DNA of 64,000 nucleotides from Isoetes taiwanensis (lineage: Eukaryota; Streptophyta; Lycopodiopsida; Isoetales; Isoetaceae), in contig JAJEKV010000032.1 in NCBI GenBank assembly GCA_021234155.1, positions 12,309,055 through 12,373,054 of the forward strand, in the 5' to 3' direction. Shown here piece after piece: positions 59,590 to 64,000 of the stretch. The notes under the pieces were generated by a model. The model saw nothing but the letters and a program-made list of their open reading frames with translations. It did not search any database and was not told the DNA's origin. Numbering within the stretch: position 1 is the stretch's first letter; every line of letters starts with the position of its first letter. The translations under genes were made by a program, and so were the position numbers.

Positions 59590-60592
59590 GTGACATATTA
59601 AAACATTATTGACAAGCATATGACACATGTTAACGCCAACGCGCACCCATATTACATAACATGATGAGACATATTATTATTATTATTAAATATTGCTTTT
59701 TCATATATAAAATATTATTATAAAAACATATTTTACATATAAATTATTATTGACAAATATATGATGATATTTATTAAATTATTTTTTACAAAAAAGACAT
59801 TGCTGATTTATTATATTATTCAAACAATGCACATATTATTTATTACATTTGTGACATATAAAATTTGCTTTTACATTATTATTATTATTAAAACATATGT
59901 TTCACATCAAGCATTAACATATTATTAATGATACATATTATTTATGAAGAACAGCATATTATTATTATTCCAAAACATCAAAACATGCATTAAAATTATA
60001 TTACATATATTTATGATGCATATATTTATTATTACATCATGCCTATTATGCGACATATTATCATATTATTATTAAACACCCATTATGACATATATATTTT
60101 GGCCAACATATTTGCCACGCATTACATATTTATTATTATTTTTATTAATAAAACACCAAATATTATTTCAGGTTTACATTGCGCATACATATGCATACGC
60201 CATATGACATATTAAAAACATATATTATTACATATGCAGTCACATTATTATTACATAAATACACCCACATTGCCTACACATATTTAAACATATTGCATAT
60301 TATTATTATTATTACACCCACCTTAATAAAACACATTGTCGCTATCGTTATTGGCTGTCACGCATTATTATTATTTACATGCGCCACATTGCCATAAAAC
60401 ATGTTTTATTAAAATGCCATTTTTATTATTTATTATTATTTATTATTATTATGTTATTATTGCCACATATTTTTTTAAACATATTAAAAACATATTATTA
60501 TTTATTAATATGAACGTATTTTTATTTTTACATGCATATATACCGTTTCATGCATACATAAGCCGACTATTATGCATTGATATTATTAAACA
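59590..60592. repeat. AT block 5
   Basis: Long (ATT)n-rich text with ACATA junctions. No gene. Confidence 0.85.
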
Positions 60593-60707
60593 GAGAGGAG
60601 AATGACAAGTGTATATCAGAGAGAGATAGAGAGAGAGAAGATGAGAGAAGAGAGGACAGAGAGATGAGGGAAGAGAGAAAAAGAAAGGAGAGAGGAGGAA
60701 AAGAGGG

Positions 60708-60763
<56 letters not shown>

Positions 60764-60915
60764 TATATGGGAGAGAGAGAAAAGAGAGGGAGGGAGAGAG
60801 AAGAGAGAGAGGAGATAGAAGGAGATGAGGAAAAGAGAGACGAGAGAGGAGAAAGGAGAGAGGAAGAGATAGGAGAGAGAAGAGAGAGAAGAGAGAGAGG
60901 AGAGAGGGAGATAGG
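60593..60915. repeat. GA-rich block 7 with (GA)n
   Basis: Contains an uninterrupted (GA)n of about 45 bp at 60712-60760. Purines are on the + strand. Confidence 0.9.
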
Positions 60916-61270
60916 GGCACGGGTGGGGCCTAAAACTGATAGGCGGTGGCCAGGCCGAAATGGAAAGGAGTAAAGAAAGGTGGAGGAGCCACAATGGAAT
61001 GGATGGAGCAGTGGAGTGGAAGAATGGCCCGCCTGTGGCCTTGCATATTCTCAAAAAGCTCCCAAGTTTGGTGGACAAAATTTTTTGGTCACTCACGACT
61101 TGAACCCCGACATTGCCTTCAAACCCCCCCACCCTTACCACTAGACCAACCAAATTTCTTAAAAAGAATAGGAAGTCCATAGTTAAGCTAAGGTCAGCAA
61201 TGGAAATTCCTTTGCTAATTAAAAGCCTTGATGATCCTACAACCTTCTAGGAATGTTCTAGAATGAAGCT
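60916..61270 (-). mobile_element. SINE-like unit, copy 4
   Basis: Minus strand GGTTGGTCTAGTGGTAAGG (A box, about 61130-61148) and GGGGTTCAAGTCGTGAG (B box, about 61094-61110). Then come CCAAAAAATTTTGTCCACC and, further out, GGCCATTCTTCCACT. GGACTTCCTATTCTTTTT lies on the other side. This copy is the clearest evidence for Pol III boxes. Confidence 0.6.
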
Positions 61271-61482
61271 AGAGAGAGAAAAGGGAAGGGGGAGAAGAGA
61301 GAGGAGAGAGAGAGGAGAGAGAAGAGAGGGAGGGAAGAAGAGGGAGAGAGAGAGAATAGAAAGACAGAGAAAGATAGAGAGAGAGAGGGGAGGAAACAGA
61401 GAGAGAGGGAGAGAGATAGAGAGAGAGAAGGAAAAAAGGGGGAGAGGAGAGAGGAGAGAGGAGAGAGGAGAGAGAGGTGACA
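61271..61482. repeat. GA-rich block 8
   Basis: GAGAGAGGAGAG-type, purines on the + strand, beginning directly at the GAAGCTAGAGAGAG end of the SINE-like unit. Confidence 0.9.
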
Positions 61483-63094
61483 CATTATTACTGCTTGACA
61501 CACATTTACACACAAAACACACATTTTAAACACACATACACACACATATTTGCCACACATACATAAACACATTTTAAACACATATTTGCCTCACACACAC
61601 ATGCAACATATTTATTATTACTAAACACATTATCTTATTTTACATATTTATGACAAAATATTTTTTTAAGTTTGACATTAAAACACATTTATACACACAC
61701 ACATGTCATCACACATGCATATTTAATGACACATATACATACATATTATTTACATGCAAACATATTTCCAGAAACACATTTACTTAAGACATTTATTACA
61801 TGACATTACTAAACATATTTTATTTCTATTTATTATATTTTACATATTCACATTAATATTAAACATTATTTTATTATACCAAACATATTATTTATTACAT
61901 TAAACACATATCTATTAATTCAAAACATTATTACAACACATACACATTTACATATTATTTATTACACATCAGTGACATATTATTGTCTCATTACATGCAT
62001 TTACTAATATTATTATTTTACACATTAAAACATATTTAATATGGCTCAAACATATTACACATATTAAAACACACGACATTAATCCAAAATATTTACACAA
62101 ACACATACGTCACCTTTGTGACATATGCATGTTCAAGACCGACACATGACGGCATTATTATTTTGCCAAACATATTAAAACACATAAAACATACATGCAT
62201 ACATATTTTTTGCTTTTCATATTATTTAATATTAAACATACATCTTTTATTTTACATTTAAATATTAAAATATTGCTTCTATTATAAAACATTTATTTAT
62301 TACATATTGTTTATTACATATATTTATTATAAAATACATCGCTAAAACACATGACGTATTATTGTTTATTATTATATTATTTACATTTATTATTATTACA
62401 AAACATATTATTTTATTAACATATTATTATTACAAATGAAGAAAACACGTTATTACATTTTATAAGATTGTTTATTACATATTAAACATATTTTATTTTT
62501 ATTTATTATTATTATTATTATTTACAGAACAAACATTATTATTATGTCAAAGCCCATGCTCACGGCTTACCATACTACGACATTCCACGACATATAATAC
62601 ACAAGACGCAAGGATGTACGTTCATGACATACATATCAGTACGCATATTTTATTTACATGCATTAAAACATATTTATTTACATACAGCCGACATATTTAT
62701 TATTTACTGCTGATTTATTATTATGCATTAAAACACTAAGATGCATGTTCCACATATTATTAATGGATGATACGCGCCTATACATATACACATTATTACA
62801 TTAAAACATATTAAACATGCCACAAACATATTATTATTATTACATTATTATTTTTATTACATGACATATTTATTATGTCATTAAAACATTATTGTTTATT
62901 ATTAATGTTTTATTATTATAAACATATATTATGCATAAAAACACGATAAATACACATGAAACTTATTATTATGCATAAACAAGATACATAATACATCATA
63001 TACGAAACACTACGCCGGAAATATTTACAGATATTTTTATTATATACATATATTAAAATACATATTTATTGATGACATATAAAACACCCAGTAC
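61483..63094. repeat. AT block 6
   Basis: ACACATTT, ACATATTATTATT and TTTATTATT text with no gene. Confidence 0.85.
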
Positions 63095-63328
63095 GTGAAG
63101 ACAAAGAGAGATAGAGGAAAGAGAGAAGATAGAGAGAAGAGAGGAGAGAGAAGAAGAGAGAGGAGAGAGAAGAAAGACACAGGAGAAGGCGACACAAAAG
63201 AGAGAGGAGAGAGAAAGAGAGGAGGAGGAGAGAGAAGAGAGAGAGAGAGGAGATGAGGAAGAGAGAGGAGAGAGGGAAGCAGATAGGAGAGAGAAGAGAG
63301 AGAAGAGAGAGAGAGAGAGGGAGATAGG
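63095..63328. repeat. GA-rich block 9
   Basis: AGAGAGAGGAGAG-type, purines on the + strand, ending GGGAGATAGGGCA like the block before copy 4. Confidence 0.9.
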
Positions 63329-63655
63329 GCATGGTAAACAAACTGGAGGCAGGCCGGCCTGAGGCTCCACAGCCGGCAGTGAGCAAAGAAAAGGGGTCTC
63401 GGCCGCCAGCCCCGCTGACCAGCCTCATGGCCTTGGGCTCAAAAAGCTCCTGCTTGGTGGACAAAGTGGTTTACCACGGACTTGAACTCCCCGGACATGT
63501 TCTTCTGAAACTCTTCAATTCCTACCATTGCACCAAACCATTTTAAAGAATAGGAAGTCCATAGTTAGTTAAGGCTTAAAATGGAAACTGGGTTTAAATT
63601 AAAGCCTTCTGATGATTCACAACCCCAGGTCTCTCAGAACTAGCCAGAGATATTA
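63329..63655 (-). mobile_element. SINE-like unit, copy 5
   Basis: Minus strand GGTTTGGTGCAATGGTAGG (A box) and GGGGAGTTCAAGTCCGTGG (B box), followed by TAAACCACTTTGTCCACC. GGACTTCCTATTCTTTA is present on the A-box side. Confidence 0.55.
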
Positions 63656-64000
63656 AAGAGGAAGGAAGGAGAGAGATAGAGAGAGGAGAGATGAAGAGAG
63701 GAGGAAATAAAGGAAGAGATAAACAAGTTACTCATAAGGATGAGAGAGAGGGAGAAATAGAGAGAGAGGAGAGAGATATATATATAATGGAAAAGGGAGA
63801 GGAGAGGAGGAGGAGAGAGGAGAGGAGAGAGGAGGGAGGAGAGAGAGAGGAGAGAGAAGAGAGAGGGAAAGAGAGGGAGAGAGAGAGAAAGAGGGAAAGA
63901 AGAGAGGAGAGAGGAAGAGGGAAAGGAGAGGGGAAAGAGAGGAAGGAGAGAGAGAGAGGGGAGAGAGAGAGAAAGATAGAGGGAGGAAGGAACAAAATGA
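63656..64000. repeat. GA-rich block 10, running off the window end
   Basis: GAGAGAGGAGAG-type with one TATATATA interruption near 63777, purines on the + strand. The array clearly continues past the window. Confidence 0.9.

Overview
The window reads as nuclear DNA of a land plant with a large, repeat-rich genome. The basis is an intron-containing cytosolic ribosomal protein uL23 (RPL23A) gene with a telo-box leader, plant-type Ty3/gypsy and LINE remnants, and a Mutator-like terminal-inverted-repeat element. The sequence does not fix the clade. Only one gene is clearly intact: RPL23A at 43656-44332, three exons on the + strand, encoding 150 residues. Everything else recognisable is transposon-derived, decayed or simple-sequence DNA.

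Region 1-6.5 kb is AT-rich. It holds a 90-bp tandem duplication, two foldback motifs and, on the minus strand at 4.5-6.25 kb, a broken gene related to the large subunit of replication protein A. Region 6.6-16.3 kb is a nest of retroelements. A 0.95-kb LTR-like repeat (copy A, 6605-7552) has a second copy cut into three pieces: B at 11413-11664, C at 15549-16313 and D at 39490-39726. B and C are separated by a 3.9-kb LINE with endonuclease and reverse transcriptase remnants. Another decayed LINE lies between A and B.

C and D are separated by 23.2 kb with inverted ends (about 185 bp) and an 11-bp target duplication. Copy A preserves the matching empty site at 7329-7339. This is a very large Mutator-like element. 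Its terminal motif GGTTAATGTGGCC is also amplified into subterminal arrays. Inside it sit a third LINE fragment (18736-20455), an integrase scrap and a decayed 10.7-kb Ty3/gypsy retrotransposon (24656-35403) whose two LTRs, gag, protease, RT/RNase H and integrase can be followed. The gypsy element has about 3.7 kb of further sequence between integrase and the 3' LTR.

Region 39.7-49.4 kb holds a small unidentified candidate coding segment, short duplications, the RPL23A gene with its promoter, AT-rich spacer, and a decayed stretch resembling a LINE ORF1 followed by the start of an endonuclease. From 49.4 kb to the end is a composite array. Blocks of TA/ATT-rich DNA alternate with GA-rich blocks whose purines are always on the + strand. 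They are punctuated by five copies of one SINE-like unit with tRNA-type A and B boxes on the minus strand, and by an unrelated 358-bp tandem duplication at 58.9-59.6 kb. No RNA gene, CRISPR array or prokaryotic feature was seen.
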